This document shows, piece by piece, positions 8,126-17,293 of a stretch of DNA of 34,271 bases (within the stretch, counting starts at the first letter, position 1; each line of letters starts with the position of its first letter). The translations under genes were made by a program, and so were the position numbers. The notes beneath the pieces were generated by a model. It had not been told where the DNA came from. It ran no database searches and saw only the letters and a program-made list of their open reading frames with translations. Origin of the DNA: Bacteroidales bacterium (GTDB lineage Bacteria; Bacteroidota; Bacteroidia; Bacteroidales; UBA932); the NCBI GenBank assembly GCA_024401855.1, contig JAKSKH010000002.1:95589-129859 (forward strand), written 5' to 3'.

Positions 8126-8934
8126 AAAGTTTCCGGGTCTGTCACATCCAGCTTCAGGCGCAGGTCCGCTCCCCGGCCGAACGGCGGCAGAGTGATGCGG
8201 TAACGGCAAGTCTCGCCTTCTATTCTGCATTCCATCGTGAATTCTGTCCTGATGTATCCGAGCAGGTCCTCCGGAGTGTCGTTGGGATAGCAGTACAGTC
8301 TTGTCTCCGGTTCCTGTGTATAGAATCCGACATCGCAGGGCAGAGCTTCAATGACTGTGTCTGCGGCTTCTTCCCTCGGTCTGAACTCTTCTTCCCTGAA
8401 CACCTCGCTTAAAGGATTCACACCGGTAAGGTATACCCGTGGATCCTCCAGCAGGACATAATTGTCCAGAGCATTGCTTACTTCCGCAAGTGTGATGCGG
8501 CAGAGCAGGGGAGAGAGTTCCAACACACCCTCGCCGTTCCGCCACGCGCTCATAAGCGGAGCATCCCTGTCTTCATCTGACAGATTGAAAGTCAGGAGTT
8601 CCATCGAATCGAATTTCTCAAGGGCCTTCAGGTTGAATCCGAATGGGCAGTTTCCCACTGCAGCGAAGATCTTCCCGCCTTCCGGCAGACGGAGGGAAAG
8701 CTCCTCCGGAAGCCCTTCATAACGTTCGTGGTAAACCAGAGGTCTGACTCCGTCGGAGTCGTAGGCGAACACATCCGTGTGCCGGACTTCCTGCGCCCAG
8801 CCCGAGCGCTTCAGATGTAAGCTGAATTCCACACTGTCCCGCACCGGCCCGGTGTTCTCGGGAATAATTTCTGCGGCCGGCTTGCTGCAAGCCGAAAGAG
8901 CTATAGCCGCAAGGCAATAGACAAAGTTTTTCAT
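8107..8934 (-). CDS. FimB/Mfa2-like fimbrial-anchor lipoprotein
   Basis: A 275-residue secreted lipoprotein. The signal peptide MKNFVYCLAAIALSAC ends in a lipobox with lipidated Cys16. The body has the features of the FimB/Mfa2 family of Bacteroidales: an early beta-sandwich domain with DVFAYDSDGVRPL and GKIFAAVGNCP, and a second domain ending LPCDVGFYTQEPETRLYCYPND and an alternating beta-strand tail. Members anchor and limit the length of type V fimbriae. No fimbrillin or tip gene is adjacent, so it may be an orphan or act on a different surface structure. Family assignment is by pattern and is moderate. It is convergent with waaA, overlapping it by 19 bases, and has a TATATTTG box only seven bases before its ATG. 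Confidence 0.6.
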   Translation of the reverse strand: MKNFVYCLAAIALSACSKPAAEIIPENTGPVRDSVEFSLHLKRSGWAQEVRHTDVFAYDSDGVRPLVYHERYEGLPEELSLRLPEGGKIFAAVGNCPFGFNLKALEKFDSMELLTFNLSDEDRDAPLMSAWRNGEGVLELSPLLCRITLAEVSNALDNYVLLEDPRVYLTGVNPLSEVFREEEFRPREEAADTVIEALPCDVGFYTQEPETRLYCYPNDTPEDLLGYIRTEFTMECRIEGETCRYRITLPPFGRGADLRLKLDVTDPETFYWKVE

Positions 8935-8941
8935 AGCATTG

Positions 8942-8949
8942 CAAATATA
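8942..8949 (-). promoter_or_regulatory. -7 box of the FimB/Mfa2-like lipoprotein gene
   Basis: Read on the minus strand this is TATATTTG, matching TAnnTTTG. Only seven bases separate it from the ATG at 8934, so the leader would be a few nucleotides at most. No opposing box lies upstream, in contrast to the divergent promoters of this window. Confidence 0.55.
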
Positions 8950-8967
8950 GTCATTCCATATATCAAT

Positions 8968-8997
8968 CGTCCATAAAATAGCCGGTTTTTATGGACG
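8968..8997. other. Intergenic hairpin 1 (11-bp perfect stem)
   Basis: CGTCCATAAAA (8968-8978) pairs with TTTTATGGACG (8987-8997) around an eight-base loop. It lies between the nqrF stop and the lipoprotein promoter. Its arms closely resemble those of the hairpin at 9015-9050. It could back up termination of the nqr transcript; there is no clear T-tract on the minus strand after it. Confidence 0.6.
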
Positions 8998-9014
8998 GAA
9001 TTCCAAATAATGCA

Positions 9015-9050
9015 ATTCGTCCACGAAAAGGGCCTTTTTCGTGGACGAAT
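9015..9050 (-). terminator. Strong hairpin downstream of nqrF, probable nqr operon terminator
   Basis: ATTCGTCCACGAAAA (9015-9029) pairs perfectly with TTTTCGTGGACGAAT (9036-9050), a 15-bp stem with a six-base loop, starting 20 bases past the nqrF stop. The A/T run beside the loop makes the stem partly self-contained rather than followed by a classic T-tract. A role in termination or in 3'-end protection of nqr mRNA is inferred from position. Confidence 0.7.
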
Positions 9051-9070
9051 CAATGTAATCAGGCAGAGCT

Positions 9071-10345
9071 CTAAGCTCCGAAGTTGTCGAAGAGTATGTT
9101 CTCAGGCGCAACTCCAAGTGAGTCGAGCAGGTCGACCACGCACTTGGTCATCATCGGAGGTCCGCACATGAAGTACTTGATGTCTTCGGGAGCCTCATGC
9201 TCCTTGAGGTAGGTCTCGTACATTACGTTGTGGACGAAACCGGCCGTGTACTTCACACCAGCCGCATCCGCTGCAGGATCGGGACGGTCAAGGGCAAGAT
9301 GGAACCTGAAGTTGGGGAACTCCTTCTCGATCTCTGCAAAATCTTCAAGATAGAATGCTTCGACAAGGGCACGCGCTCCATAGAAGAAGTGAACCTTGCG
9401 CCCGGTTCTGAGAGTCTTGAACAGCTGCATGATGTGAGAACGGAGAGGTGCCATTCCGGCGCCGCCGCCTACGAATATGTATTCGATGTCGTCCGGGTCG
9501 TTCTTCGGAAGAAGGAATTCTCCGTAAGGACCGCTGATCATTACCTTGTCTCCGGGTTTGCGGGTGAATACATAGGAAGATGCGATACCGGGGTTCACAG
9601 GGAGAAGCTTCGGGCCGAGCTCGCGCGGAACGCTGCGGTCGAACGGAGGCGTGGCGATACGTACGTTGAGCTTGATGATGCCTTTCTCTCCGGGATATGA
9701 GGCCATGGAGTAAGCGCGGATCGTAGCTTCCGGATTGACGGACTCAAGATTGAAGAATCCGTATTTCTCCCAGTCTGCACGATATTCGGGCTCCACTTCT
9801 ATATCCTTGAAATAAAGGTGATATGCAGGAATGTCAATCTGTATGTATTCTCCGCTCTTGAACTCGAGGTTCTCGCCCTCGGGAAGCTTGACGGTGAATT
9901 CCTTGATGAAAGTTGCAACGTTCTTGTTGGAGATAACCTCACATTCAAGCTTCTTTACGCTCAATGCGCTTTCCGCAACCTGAATCTTGAGATTGTCCTT
10001 AACCTTCACCTGGCATCCAAGACGCCACCCTTCCTTTATCTGCTTGCGGTTGAAGAAACCTGTCTCCGTAGGGAGAATCTGTCCGCCGCCTTCAAGAACC
10101 TGAACCTTGCACTGGCCGCAGTTGGCCTTTCCGCCACAGGCTGAAGGGAGGAAAATCTTCTCTCCGGCAAGTGTTCCCATAAGGTTTCCTCCGGGAGTTA
10201 CGTTGAGTTCCTTCTTTCCGTTGTTGATGTCTATCCTGACGGTTCCCTTCGGAGTGATCTTCGCCTTTACGATGAGGAGAAGAGCCACAAGAATGAGCGT
10301 CACAATGACGATTACCGCTACTGCTGCAATTATTGTCTGTGTCAT
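9071..10345 (-). CDS. nqrF: Na+-translocating NADH:quinone reductase subunit F
   Basis: A 424-residue NADH-oxidising subunit, the electron entry point of the sodium pump. One N-terminal membrane helix spans about residues 5-27. The plant-type 2Fe-2S domain has ligands C70, C76, C79 (SACGGKANCGQC) and C111. RAYSMAS is the FAD-binding motif, GGGAGMAPLRSH the NADH-binding motif, and FMCGPPMM closes the reductase domain. Length is within a few residues of other NqrF proteins. It is the last gene of nqrABCDEF, with 12 bases separating it from nqrE, and is followed by the hairpin at 9015-9050. Confidence 0.97.
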   Translation of the reverse strand: MTQTIIAAVAVIVIVTLILVALLLIVKAKITPKGTVRIDINNGKKELNVTPGGNLMGTLAGEKIFLPSACGGKANCGQCKVQVLEGGGQILPTETGFFNRKQIKEGWRLGCQVKVKDNLKIQVAESALSVKKLECEVISNKNVATFIKEFTVKLPEGENLEFKSGEYIQIDIPAYHLYFKDIEVEPEYRADWEKYGFFNLESVNPEATIRAYSMASYPGEKGIIKLNVRIATPPFDRSVPRELGPKLLPVNPGIASSYVFTRKPGDKVMISGPYGEFLLPKNDPDDIEYIFVGGGAGMAPLRSHIMQLFKTLRTGRKVHFFYGARALVEAFYLEDFAEIEKEFPNFRFHLALDRPDPAADAAGVKYTAGFVHNVMYETYLKEHEAPEDIKYFMCGPPMMTKCVVDLLDSLGVAPENILFDNFGA

Positions 10346-10357
10346 AATCCTGTCCTC

Positions 10358-10975
10358 CTAAATTGCAATTCCCATAAAGATCATGAATGCAATGCCCATG
10401 AGACCTACGGTGATGAATGTGATTCCGATTCCCTTGAGTCCTGCGGGTATGTTGCTGTAGCTCATCTTCTCACGTATTGCGGCGAGAGCCACGATAGCCA
10501 GATACCAGCCTATGCCTGAACCGAGGGCGTAGCATGTTGCCTCACCGAAGTTGGCGAAATCCTTCTGCTGCATGAAGAGCGAGCCTCCCAGAATCGCGCA
10601 GTTCACGGCGATGAGGGGGAGATAGATTCCGAGTGAGCTGTAAAGAGCGGGGAGATATTTCTCCACGATCATCTCAACGAGCTGGGTGAATGCCGCTATG
10701 ACGGCGATGAAGATGATGAAGCTCAGGAAACTGAGGTCGACATCCGCGAATTTGGGGCCGAGCCATCCGGCGAGAGCTCCCGGAGAAAGTACGAACCTGT
10801 TCAGCGCGTAGTTTATCGGGAGAGTGAAGAGAAGAACGAAGATGACTGCGAGACCGAGTCCGTTGGCCGTCTTCACGTTCTTTGATACTGCCAGGTATGA
10901 ACACATACCGAGGAAGTATGCAAAAATCATATTGTCAACGAATATTGACCTTACGAGCAAGCTGATGTATTCCAT
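10358..10975 (-). CDS. nqrE: Na+-translocating NADH:quinone reductase subunit E
   Basis: A 205-residue integral membrane subunit with about six transmembrane helices, homologous to NqrD and RnfA. The opening [28 protein letters not shown]-type segment (positions 1-28) and the VNCAILGG loop match the half-helix pair that holds the intramembrane iron centre between NqrD and NqrE. The cysteines in the GMCSYL and VNCAILG motifs are the expected ligands. Gaps of 17 bases to nqrD and 12 to nqrF indicate co-transcription. Confidence 0.96.
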   Translation of the reverse strand: MEYISLLVRSIFVDNMIFAYFLGMCSYLAVSKNVKTANGLGLAVIFVLLFTLPINYALNRFVLSPGALAGWLGPKFADVDLSFLSFIIFIAVIAAFTQLVEMIVEKYLPALYSSLGIYLPLIAVNCAILGGSLFMQQKDFANFGEATCYALGSGIGWYLAIVALAAIREKMSYSNIPAGLKGIGITFITVGLMGIAFMIFMGIAI

Positions 10976-10992
10976 ATTCAGTACGTGTTATC

Positions 10993-11619
10993 TTATTTTT
11001 CCTGGAGGTCTTTGTCTATGCTCCTGTGAATCCATATTATACATCCGAGAAGGATGAGTGCGAACGGAGGCAGGATGACCAGACCGTTGTTGACGTATCC
11101 GGCATTGTAGAGAGCCTGGGGGATGACCTGGAACCCGAAGAGGGTGCCGCTTCCCAGAAGCTCGCGCACGAATGCGACGATAATGAGAATCATACCGTAT
11201 CCGGCACCGTTTGCAAGACCGTCAAGAAGAGAGGGGATGGGCTTGTTGCCGAGCGCGAAGGCCTCGATGCGTCCCATTACGATACAGTTCGTGATGATGA
11301 GTCCGATGTAAACGGAGAGCTGCTTGTCAATTGCATAAGTGCTTTCGCCGGCCTTGAGGACCTGGTCCACAAGAATAACCATCAGGGCGACGACAACAAG
11401 CTGTACGATAATACGTACACGGTTGGGAATCGTGTTCCTGAGGAGTGAACATACAAGGCTTGAAAGGCCTGTCACCACTATAACGGACAAAGCCATTACA
11501 ATGGCACCCTTGAGCTGTACGGTGACAGCGAGTGAAGAGCAGATACCAAGCACCAGGACGGTGATGGGGTTGCCCTTGAAAATAGGGTTGAGTATTGTGT
11601 CTTTGAGTTTCTGTGCCAT
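10993..11619 (-). CDS. nqrD: Na+-translocating NADH:quinone reductase subunit D
   Basis: A 208-residue membrane subunit with six predicted helices, paralogous to NqrE. It reads NPIFKGNPITVLVLGICSSLAV near the start, and IGLIITNCIVMGRIEAFA in the middle, giving the two conserved cysteine loops (GICSSL and TNCIVMGR) that pair with those of NqrE. It is three bases downstream of nqrC. The last residues (IHRSIDKDLQEK) are cytoplasmic and charged. Confidence 0.96.
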   Translation of the reverse strand: MAQKLKDTILNPIFKGNPITVLVLGICSSLAVTVQLKGAIVMALSVIVVTGLSSLVCSLLRNTIPNRVRIIVQLVVVALMVILVDQVLKAGESTYAIDKQLSVYIGLIITNCIVMGRIEAFALGNKPIPSLLDGLANGAGYGMILIIVAFVRELLGSGTLFGFQVIPQALYNAGYVNNGLVILPPFALILLGCIIWIHRSIDKDLQEK

Positions 11620-11622
11620 AGC

Positions 11623-12375
11623 TTATTCCTCCTCTGTTGTTGATTCGGCTGCTGTGCCGAGATATTTGGAATATGCCTCGAACCATACGTTGAGCGCGGC
11701 GTTGAGGCCCTTGGATGTCATTGTGGCTCCTGTGATGGCATCAACGGCGTTGGATTTTCCGTCGGCCTCAGCATTCTTGCCCAGCGTGAACAGAGGCTTT
11801 CCTGAGAAGTCAACGGACTTGCCTGAGAATTTCTCCCTGAACCATGGTTCGTCCTTGATCTTTGCACCGAGTCCGGGAGTTTCCGATTCGTGGTCGAAAT
11901 AAACTCCCTTGATGTTGGTTCCGTCGGGTTCGAACGCGACATATCCCCAGATGGGGCCCCAGAGTCCCGCTCCATACACTGGAATCACTGAGATTCCACC
12001 CTTGAAACGGTAAACCGGAAGGTTGTCGCATTTCCCGTCCTTGATTGCCTTGTTCGCGGCTTTAAGCCCGTTCATAAGTTCAATGTTCTCCTTATCCGTT
12101 GCCAGCTCTCCTGTCCTGTTACCGTCGAGGTCGATTGTGAAAGCCTCGTCAATACTGTTTGAGTAGAGGGAAAGAATCTCGGCATTGCCCTTGGCGTAAA
12201 GCGCGTCCGTGCTCTCCACCTTGGCCGCGGCCATCATCTGGCGCAGGGTTTCGGCTTTGGCGTTGTCCTGCTGCGCGGGTCCGAGTTTTTGTGAAACGAA
12301 TGCGAGTATCGCCGCAACGAGCACAACCACTATCGTGGTGTACACTACTGTATATACGTTACTGTTGGTATTCAT
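11623..12375 (-). CDS. nqrC: Na+-translocating NADH:quinone reductase subunit C
   Basis: A 250-residue subunit with one N-terminal helix (about residues 8-28) and a periplasmic FMN-binding domain. The motif DAITGATMTSKG carries the threonine, T218, expected to receive FMN through a phosphoester bond. GLWGPIWGYVAF and the ETPGLGAKI stretch are family signatures. Flavinylation needs the ApbE transferase, which is not encoded here. It lies two bases after nqrB and three before nqrD. The C-terminal TTEEE tail is acidic. Confidence 0.96.
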   Translation of the reverse strand: MNTNSNVYTVVYTTIVVVLVAAILAFVSQKLGPAQQDNAKAETLRQMMAAAKVESTDALYAKGNAEILSLYSNSIDEAFTIDLDGNRTGELATDKENIELMNGLKAANKAIKDGKCDNLPVYRFKGGISVIPVYGAGLWGPIWGYVAFEPDGTNIKGVYFDHESETPGLGAKIKDEPWFREKFSGKSVDFSGKPLFTLGKNAEADGKSNAVDAITGATMTSKGLNAALNVWFEAYSKYLGTAAESTTEEE

Positions 12376-12377
12376 GG

Positions 12378-13481
12378 TTATGCGGCTTTGAATTTACGGT
12401 TGATGTGCAAGGTGACCACAACATGGTCGATGAGCGGAGCGAAGGTGTTGCCGAGAAGGATGGCGAGCATCATTCCCTCGGCATATCCCGGGTTGAAGAG
12501 GCGGACTGTGATACAGATGGCTCCGATGAGGAATCCGTATATCCATTTGCCGCATTCGGTCTGTGCGGATGTAACAGGGTCTGTAGCCATGAAGACTGTT
12601 CCGAATGCAAATCCTCCGAGTATGAGCTGTTCCCAGCAGGGGATTGCCGTGGCTCCTCCTATTTGTCCGAGGAATCCTACGAAGAGGGCGCCTGCAACGG
12701 ATGAGAGCATTATCTTCCAGCTTGCAACGCCTGTCCAGATCAGGAGTATGGCCCCCAGAAGGATGCAGAGTGTTGAAGTCTCACCTACGGATCCGGGAAT
12801 GGTTCCTATGAACTCGCTCCAGAATGAGGTGCTGTACTGTGCGGCCCCGTCAAGTGCGAGGGGTGTTGCTCCGGTGAATCCGTCAACAAGCTGCTCGCCG
12901 GCCTTGGTTTTGATCCAGCAGGCTGATCCGGACATGTTGTTGGGGTATGAGAAGAACAGGAACGCACGCGTGAGAAGGGCGGGGTTCCATATATTCATTC
13001 CGGTACCTCCGAAGACTTCCTTTCCGAAGATGGTGGCAAATGCAACTGCAAGAGCGAGCATCCAGAGAGGTGTGTCGATGGGAACGATGAGAGGAATGAG
13101 GAAACCTGTCATGAGGTATCCCTCGTTCACTTCTTCGCCGCGTATCTGAGCCGTGCCGAACTCGATTGCGAGTCCGACCACATATGCGACTATGTAGAGG
13201 GGAAGCACCCTGAGGAATCCATACCACCAATTGGCGATTATATGGAGTCCGGTGCCGCCTGTTGCCAGTTGGTGCTGATATCCGACGTTCCACATTCCGA
13301 AAAGGGCTGCGGGAACGGCCGCGATAAGAGCGACGATGATGATGCGCTTCAGGTCAACGGCATCGCGCACGTGGGAACCTTTCCTTGTGACGGTTCCGGG
13401 CACGGCAAGAAATGTGTCAAAAGCATCGGCCGTGGAGTGAAGCCAGTAGAGTTTTCCTCCTTTTTCAAAAATCTTGTTCAT
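12378..13481 (-). CDS. nqrB: Na+-translocating NADH:quinone reductase subunit B
   Basis: A 367-residue multi-spanning membrane subunit, believed to form the sodium channel and to carry a covalent FMN and riboflavin. GFTGATPLAL places the flavinylated threonine at T206, and GGTGMNIWNPALLTRAFLFF is a strongly conserved loop. About ten hydrophobic helices can be read. It is somewhat shorter than the roughly 410-residue gammaproteobacterial protein. Spacing is four bases after nqrA and two before nqrC. Confidence 0.96.
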   Translation of the reverse strand: MNKIFEKGGKLYWLHSTADAFDTFLAVPGTVTRKGSHVRDAVDLKRIIIVALIAAVPAALFGMWNVGYQHQLATGGTGLHIIANWWYGFLRVLPLYIVAYVVGLAIEFGTAQIRGEEVNEGYLMTGFLIPLIVPIDTPLWMLALAVAFATIFGKEVFGGTGMNIWNPALLTRAFLFFSYPNNMSGSACWIKTKAGEQLVDGFTGATPLALDGAAQYSTSFWSEFIGTIPGSVGETSTLCILLGAILLIWTGVASWKIMLSSVAGALFVGFLGQIGGATAIPCWEQLILGGFAFGTVFMATDPVTSAQTECGKWIYGFLIGAICITVRLFNPGYAEGMMLAILLGNTFAPLIDHVVVTLHINRKFKAA

Positions 13482-13485
13482 ACTT

Positions 13486-14838
13486 CTAAGCCATTTCTTT
13501 AATCATCAGATCTATGCCGTCCGCTATCATTTCCTGGATGTTGTTCTTGCTCGGGTCTACGAACTCGCAGACGGCGAGATCCTCGGGCAGAACTTCGTAT
13601 ATTCCGAATTTCTCCATCTTGTCTATGTCTCCTGCAAGGCAGGCCTTGGCAAGGAAGATCGGATAGATGTCCATAGGAAGAACCTTTGAGTAGTATCCGT
13701 CATTCATGAGGAATGCGCGGGGACCTCCGTGGAGGTTGGTGTCCATGTCGTATCTGCGCCATGGCATGAGCCAGCTGAAGTAGCAGCGGTCCGTGCTGAA
13801 CTGCCTGTAGCGGATGGGACGTATCCATCCGAACATCTCGCGCTCGGTGCCTTCCTTCATTATGGTGATCTGGTTGTCGAAGAATCCGACATATCCTTCC
13901 GCACCGACGTTCCTGCCTGAGAGGACGTCTCCGCTGATGATGCGGAGTCCTTCAGCATCTCCTCCGTAGAAGGGAGCGAGAACGCTTACCGGCGTTCCGG
14001 GGATTGTCTCGACGTATGAAGGTTCGATGACCATGGGGCCGCCCACTGCAACCCTGCGCCTGAGGCAGAGCTTTCCGGTGTTGAAGAGATGTCCGATTGC
14101 GGCGAGTCCGTCAAGGGAGATTGTCCACACGATGTCTTCCTTGCGGATAGGCCTGATGCTGGCAATCTGTACTCCCACATTTCCGGCGGGATGCTTTCCC
14201 TCGAAAGTGTGGAATTCCGCACCGGTGATTCTTTGCAGCGCTGATTCTCCGGGACCGAATGAAATGTGTACGGCTCCTTCCGTAAGTTTGGACAGAGCGG
14301 TCACGCCGGTCTGGATGTCCTTTACCTTGTCGGCGAAGCAGAATTCAACATCTGCCGCAAGGGGAGCCGTCGCGTAAGCTGAGCAGAAGATGTCACGCGG
14401 CTTTACGGCGGGATCGGCGATGACACCGTAAGGACGCTGGATGAGCATGGGCCAGAGGCCGCTTGCAAGAATGGCTTTGCGGATTGAGTCGGAGTCGAGC
14501 TTCTCTGCGCTTTCAAGTTTGAATTCCGCGCAGGTCTGCTCTCCGTCGGTCTCTATCAGGACAGCGAGGAGCTTGCGCTTTTCGCCCCTGACTATCTCCT
14601 TCACCTTTCCGCTGACCGGGGATGTAAGGAGAATGTCCGCGTTCTTCTTGTCTGCAATGACGGGCGAACCGCACAGGACAGAATCGCCTTCCTTCACGAG
14701 GAGCCTGGGGAGAAGTCCCTTGAACTCGCCGGGCTGGACAGCGACAATGCCTGGAAGAATCGCCTTTGAGACACGAAGGTCCGCTTTTCCCGTGATGGGG
14801 ATGTTCAGACCTTTTTTCAAAACGATGTTCTGTGACAT
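13486..14838 (-). CDS. nqrA: Na+-translocating NADH:quinone reductase subunit A
   Basis: A 450-residue cytoplasmic subunit, first gene of the operon. The opening IVLKKGLNIPITGKA and a LLVKEGDSVLCGSPVIADK biotinyl-like fold match NqrA, and the C-terminal part MEKFGIYEVLPEDLAVCEFVDPSKN is also characteristic. NqrA lies near the quinone site at the cytoplasmic face and binds no covalent flavin. The ATG at 14838 is preceded by a weak TAACTTCG box (14885-14878) that faces away from the helicase gene. Confidence 0.96.
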   Translation of the reverse strand: MSQNIVLKKGLNIPITGKADLRVSKAILPGIVAVQPGEFKGLLPRLLVKEGDSVLCGSPVIADKKNADILLTSPVSGKVKEIVRGEKRKLLAVLIETDGEQTCAEFKLESAEKLDSDSIRKAILASGLWPMLIQRPYGVIADPAVKPRDIFCSAYATAPLAADVEFCFADKVKDIQTGVTALSKLTEGAVHISFGPGESALQRITGAEFHTFEGKHPAGNVGVQIASIRPIRKEDIVWTISLDGLAAIGHLFNTGKLCLRRRVAVGGPMVIEPSYVETIPGTPVSVLAPFYGGDAEGLRIISGDVLSGRNVGAEGYVGFFDNQITIMKEGTEREMFGWIRPIRYRQFSTDRCYFSWLMPWRRYDMDTNLHGGPRAFLMNDGYYSKVLPMDIYPIFLAKACLAGDIDKMEKFGIYEVLPEDLAVCEFVDPSKNNIQEMIADGIDLMIKEMA

Positions 14839-14877
14839 TATTATTTGATGTTAATATTGAATATGCTGATAAGCACG

Positions 14878-14906
14878 CGAAGTTACCACTTTTTTTTGTA
14901 TTTTCG
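14878..14906. promoter_or_regulatory. Possible back-to-back -7 boxes for nqrA (-) and the helicase (+)
   Basis: TAACTTCG on the minus strand (14885-14878) and TATTTTCG on the plus strand (14899-14906) each differ from TAnnTTTG by one base, and in the same position. The outer CGAA and TTCG match each other as mirror images. The shared deviation makes the pair more convincing than either alone, but this is the weaker class of promoter call. Confidence 0.4.
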
Positions 14907-14913
14907 CGCCGTT

Positions 14914-17289
14914 ATGGGGAATATTTGCGAAGGCTTGAACGACGAGCAGAGAAAAGCCGTCGAATGTGTTGAGGGTCCGGTGCTGATCGTTGCCGGAGCG
15001 GGTTCGGGGAAAACGAGGGTGCTGACATCCAGAGTCGCCCATATTCTTGAGTCGGGCGTCGATCCTTCAAGGATACTTGCACTCACGTTCACCAAGAAGG
15101 CGGCGGGGGAGATGAAGGAAAGGATTGCGCTCATGGTAGGAGCCCAAAGAGCCAGAAAAGTGGTGATGGGTACATTCCACGCGGTGTTTGTGAGGTTCCT
15201 TCGCGAATTCGCCGAGTCGCTCGGATATCCGTCCTCTTTCACCATCTATGACACTTCCGATTCCCAGAGCGCGATTAAAGCCTGCGTGAAGGAACTCCAG
15301 CTGGACGACAAGATATACAAGCCCAAGGATGTCCTGTCCAGGATATCCATGGCCAAGAACAATCTCATAACTGTCAGCGCATACCGGAACAAGACCGACC
15401 TGATGCTTGCCGACCAGCATTGCCGCAGGCCCAGGCTTGTGGACGTATATGCCCTGTATCAGCAGAAGATGAAGCAGGCGGGCGTCATGGACTTCGACGA
15501 CATCCTCCTGAATATGAACTACCTGCTGAGAGACAACCCGGAGGCTTTGCAGTCCATTTCCGAGCGCTTCTCGTACATAATGGTGGATGAGTACCAGGAC
15601 ACCAACTACGCCCAGTACCTGATTATTAAGAAACTGTCCCGGATTCACAGAAACATCTGCGTGGTCGGGGACGATTCGCAGTCCATCTATGCGTTCCGTG
15701 GCGCCAGGGTTGAGAACATCCTCAATTTCAAGAAGGACTATCCCGAGAACAGGGTCTTCAAGCTTGAGAGGAACTACCGTTCCACACAGACCATCGTAAA
15801 GGCGGCGAACTCGCTCATTTCCAAGAATGAGGGGCGTATCCCCAAGGAGTGCTATGCAGTGGGGGAGGACGGGGAACTGATCCGCATACTCAAGACTTAT
15901 TCCGAACAGGAGGAAGCCATGATGATTGTCAGTGAAATCCTTTCCAGGATGCGCTCCGCCGGGGCCCAGTATCAGGATTTTGCAATACTGTACAGGACAA
16001 ACGCCCAGTCACGGGCAATAGAGGAACAGCTCCGCCGCCGCAATATCCCCTACATGATTTACAGCGGCAACTCTTTCTTCGAACGCGCGGAGGTGAAGGA
16101 CTTGATGGCCTACTTCAAGCTGGTTGTGAATCCCAACGATGACGAGTCTTTCAAGAGGGTGGTCAACAAGCCGGCGCGTGCAATCGGCGACACTTCTGTC
16201 TCCGCCCTGAACGAATGCGCCCGTGCTCACGGATGCTCTCTTTTCAAAGCCGCGTTCATGCAGGATACTGAGCAGTACGGGCTTCGTCCGGCCGCCCTTT
16301 CAAAAGTACAGGCTTTCTGCAGGATGATTGACTCGCTGTCGGCGAAAGCCCTGTCGGGAGATGCGTTTGAGATTGCCCGCCAGATAGCGGATGAAAGCGG
16401 TCTGTATGCCTTCTACAAATCGGACAATTCAATAGAGGGGCTCGCCCGCACCGCCAATGTGGAGGAACTGATAAATTCCGTGGAGTCTTTCGTTGAGGAA
16501 CGCCTTGAGGAGAATTTCGGAGAAGCGGAGCCCGATCCCTCCTACGTGGTGACCATCGCCGATTTCCTTGAGAATGTGACTCTGCTCAGCAATGCGGACA
16601 CTTCCGATGACGATGAAACCAACAACAAGGTTTCAATGATGACGGTCCATTCTGCCAAGGGTCTGGAATATCCGTATGTTTTTGTGGTCGGAATGGAGGA
16701 GAATCTTTTTCCTTCGCTCAACATGCTGTCATCCTTGCAGGAAATAGAAGAGGAACGACGTCTTTTCTATGTTGCGATAACCCGTGCCAAGAGGTCCGTC
16801 ACCCTGAGTTTCGCATCCACGAGAATGCGTAACGGGCAGCATGAGAGCAATGCTCCTTCACGTTTCATCAGGGAGATAGACAGCATTTACCTGGAAAATC
16901 CCCTGTCGGATGAGGATTTTGACACTTCCGATATTTCGTGGAGCCCTTTCGCTCAGAGGAATTCCTTCGGGCGTGCCGGCGGATACGCCAGGTCGGGAGC
17001 TCCCGGAAGTCTCGGCAGGCAGTCTTCCCCGGCTTCTGCATCCAAGCCTGTTGCGGGAGGATTCCGCAACCCATCACCTGCTCCGGCGAAACGTCCGGAT
17101 TTGGATTTTGAAGGGGTCCCTATGACTCAACTGTTTGCAGGAGAGCGCGTTGAGCATAACCGTTTCGGCGCAGGTACCATCAAATCGATAAGCGGCGCCG
17201 CCCCGGATATGAAGGCGGTGATAGAGTTTGACGAATACGGAGAGAAGCTTCTTCTTCTCAAATACGCCAAAATCAGACCCTTGAAATAG
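14914..17289 (+). CDS. pcrA: PcrA/UvrD family DNA helicase
   Basis: A 791-residue superfamily 1A 3'-5' helicase that unwinds DNA in repair and displaces recombinase or polymerase. Motifs run in order: Q motif GLNDEQRKAV at 7-16, Walker A GAGSGKT at 28-34, motif II VDEYQDTN, motif III GDDSQSIYAFRGA, motif IV LERNYRST, motif V TVHSAKGLEYPYVFVVGMEE and motif VI RLFYVAITRAKR. A Ser/Ala/Pro-rich linker leads to a C-terminal Tudor-like domain (GERVEHNRFGAGTI...) typical of PcrA, which contacts RNA polymerase. An earlier in-frame ATG at 14845 would add 23 residues but lies across the promoter region; the start at 14914 fits the family. It converges on the TSCPD lipoprotein gene, four bases apart. 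Confidence 0.93.
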   Translation: MGNICEGLNDEQRKAVECVEGPVLIVAGAGSGKTRVLTSRVAHILESGVDPSRILALTFTKKAAGEMKERIALMVGAQRARKVVMGTFHAVFVRFLREFAESLGYPSSFTIYDTSDSQSAIKACVKELQLDDKIYKPKDVLSRISMAKNNLITVSAYRNKTDLMLADQHCRRPRLVDVYALYQQKMKQAGVMDFDDILLNMNYLLRDNPEALQSISERFSYIMVDEYQDTNYAQYLIIKKLSRIHRNICVVGDDSQSIYAFRGARVENILNFKKDYPENRVFKLERNYRSTQTIVKAANSLISKNEGRIPKECYAVGEDGELIRILKTYSEQEEAMMIVSEILSRMRSAGAQYQDFAILYRTNAQSRAIEEQLRRRNIPYMIYSGNSFFERAEVKDLMAYFKLVVNPNDDESFKRVVNKPARAIGDTSVSALNECARAHGCSLFKAAFMQDTEQYGLRPAALSKVQAFCRMIDSLSAKALSGDAFEIARQIADESGLYAFYKSDNSIEGLARTANVEELINSVESFVEERLEENFGEAEPDPSYVVTIADFLENVTLLSNADTSDDDETNNKVSMMTVHSAKGLEYPYVFVVGMEENLFPSLNMLSSLQEIEEERRLFYVAITRAKRSVTLSFASTRMRNGQHESNAPSRFIREIDSIYLENPLSDEDFDTSDISWSPFAQRNSFGRAGGYARSGAPGSLGRQSSPASASKPVAGGFRNPSPAPAKRPDLDFEGVPMTQLFAGERVEHNRFGAGTIKSISGAAPDMKAVIEFDEYGEKLLLLKYAKIRPLK

Positions 17290-17293
17290 ACTG

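Noticed and set aside
8968-9050. The paired hairpins as an invertible promoter switch.
   Set aside because: Each inverted repeat encloses only a short loop, far too small for a site-specific inversion segment, and no recombinase gene is nearby.
14845-14913. A 23-residue N-terminal extension of the helicase.
   Set aside because: The region overlaps promoter-like boxes, and the Q motif starts at the normal distance from the ATG at 14914.
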